Shown here one piece after another: positions 63,456 through 64,000 of a DNA stretch of 64,000 nt. A program made the translations under genes and the position numbers. A model generated the notes under the pieces. It was not told the DNA's origin and searched no databases. It saw only the letters and a list, made by a program, of their open reading frames with translations. The stretch is taken from assembly GCA_041874725.1 (NCBI GenBank), contig CP097466.1, forward strand, positions 5,890,001-5,954,000, written 5' to 3'. Source of the stretch: Duganella sp. BuS-21 (GTDB lineage Bacteria > Pseudomonadota > Gammaproteobacteria > Burkholderiales > Burkholderiaceae_D). Every line of letters begins with the position of its first letter. Position 1 is the first letter of the stretch.

Positions 63456-64000
63456 GGGCTTCCTCGTCCGGCATGGCCGGCGGTGTGCCTAGCGGCAGGG
63501 TAAAAGTAAACAAGGCGCCGCCCAGCGGCGAGGCGGCCTCGCCGCTGCCGGCGCTGATGCTGCCGCCGTGCGCTTCGACGATGGCGCGGCAAATCGCCAG
63601 CCCCAGTCCCACGCCCGGCTTGGCCGATTCGCGCTCGCCACGGGTGAATTTTTCAAACAGCGCTTCTTCGCGTCCCGCCGGCAGGCCCGGGCCGTCATCA
63701 TAAACCATGACCTTGAGCCAGGCGCCGTGCAGCGCGGCAGCGATTTCGATATGGGCGCCGGGCGGCGTGTATTTGGCGGCGTTCTCCAACAGGTTGGCCA
63801 GTACCCGCTCGATCAGCACGGCGTCGTAGCGCACCAGCGGCAACGCCGGCGGCAGGCGGGTGCTGACGCGCTGCCCGCCCACGCTCAGTTGCGCGGCGAC
63901 CGCGCGCAAGGCGCTGCCGACCACTTCTTCCAGCGGCTGCCATTGCAGGTTGAGGTGGACGTCGCCGCTTTGGATGCGCGCCATGTCGAGCAGGTTGGTG
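63448..64000 (-). CDS. kdpD: KdpD-type sensor histidine kinase, C-terminal part (runs off window)
   Basis: The last 183 or so residues of a sensor kinase; the gene continues past 64000, so its start is not seen. The HATPase_c boxes are LANLLENAAKYTPPG, DDGPGLPAG and GVGLGLAICRAIVEAHGG, and part of the dimerisation helix (NLLDMARIQSGDV) remains. The KdpD call rests mainly on pairing with the KdpE-type regulator and on the LLDMARI..LNL segment; a different OmpR-partner kinase remains possible. Confidence 0.82.
   Translation of the reverse strand, partial: TNLLDMARIQSGDVHLNLQWQPLEEVVGSALRAVAAQLSVGGQRVSTRLPPALPLVRYDAVLIERVLANLLENAAKYTPPGAHIEIAAALHGAWLKVMVYDDGPGLPAGREEALFEKFTRGERESAKPGVGLGLAICRAIVEAHGGSISAGSGEAASPLGGALFTFTLPLGTPPAMPDEEAHE

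Overview
The window is about 64 kb of high-GC chromosomal DNA. Gene content and order fit a betaproteobacterium of the family Oxalobacteraceae (Massilia / Duganella / Janthinobacterium relatives): accB-accC-prmA-DUF3426, ccsA-pilS-pilR-ampD, a pil-type chemotaxis cluster beside rubredoxin-thiD-hemL, an alanine/lysine-rich histone H1-like protein, and a pyrR-pyrB-pyrC' operon. Genus is an inference from recall; no 16S gene or other marker is present. I see no rRNA, tRNA, CRISPR array, intact prophage or insertion sequence. Most of the window is core housekeeping DNA in tight operons with ATGA/GTGA overlaps.

Layout. 0.1-4.8 kb (minus): yqgE-ruvX-pyrR-pyrB-pyrC'-plsC; the dihydroorotase lacks its metal-binding His-x-His. 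4.9-6.3 kb (plus): DNA photolyase. 6.3-15.8 kb (minus): rubredoxin, then the twitching-motility chemosensory genes pilG, pilH, pilI, pilJ and a 1864-residue PilL/ChpA hybrid kinase. 15.9-18.0 kb (plus): a divergent ThiD-like kinase and hemL. 18.1-21.2 kb (minus): an ABC importer made of a fused double permease and an ATPase with an extra C-terminal domain, without a binding protein. 21.3-30.1 kb (minus): corA, and an overlapping series mpl-yqiA-ubiC-rnb-DUF6445 oxygenase-tonB-aroE-mtgA. 30.3-37.4 kb (plus): a hypothetical protein, tlpA, aroQ, accB, accC, prmA, a zinc-ribbon/DUF3426 membrane protein and a PfkB kinase. 37.4-39.0 kb (minus): yggT and the histone H1-like gene. 39.0-40.7 kb: a gene-poor stretch of unusual composition with a broken DUF1016 nuclease remnant. 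40.7-45.0 kb (minus): nrdA-nrdB with two NrdR-box-like palindromes 31 bp apart. 45.1-49.9 kb (minus): ccsA, a PP0621-like protein, pilS, pilR, ampD. 49.9-52.6 kb (minus): a complete NitT/TauT-type ABC importer whose permease starts with 17 serines. 52.8-54.7 kb (plus): ffh and a SWIB-domain protein with a histone-like tail. 54.8-57.1 kb (minus): proS and a lytic transglycosylase. 57.3-64 kb: rppH, nitroreductase, DUF1841, two small c-type cytochromes, a moxR-GNAT-VWA operon, and a KdpE/KdpD-type two-component pair cut by the window end.

How the genes work together. PilG/H/I/J/L would control type IV pilus motility, and PilS/PilR pilin transcription, from two loci about 30 kb apart. Peptidoglycan metabolism is spread over mpl, mtgA, ampD and the lytic transglycosylase. 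Nucleotide supply (pyr, nrd) and fatty-acid/phospholipid synthesis (accBC, plsC) are also present. Two basic chromatin-like proteins (histone H1-like, SWIB) lie 15 kb apart.

The clearest non-genic signal is repeats. Four BIME-like paired hairpins are scattered through the window. Two nearly identical 74-76 bp palindromes fill convergent gene junctions 3.6 kb apart. Many of these elements overlap or abut stop codons. I did not find one clearly new large system. The best candidates for a second look are the paired palindromes, the MoxR-GNAT-VWA operon, the SWIB/histone proteins and the degenerate PyrC and ThiD enzymes.
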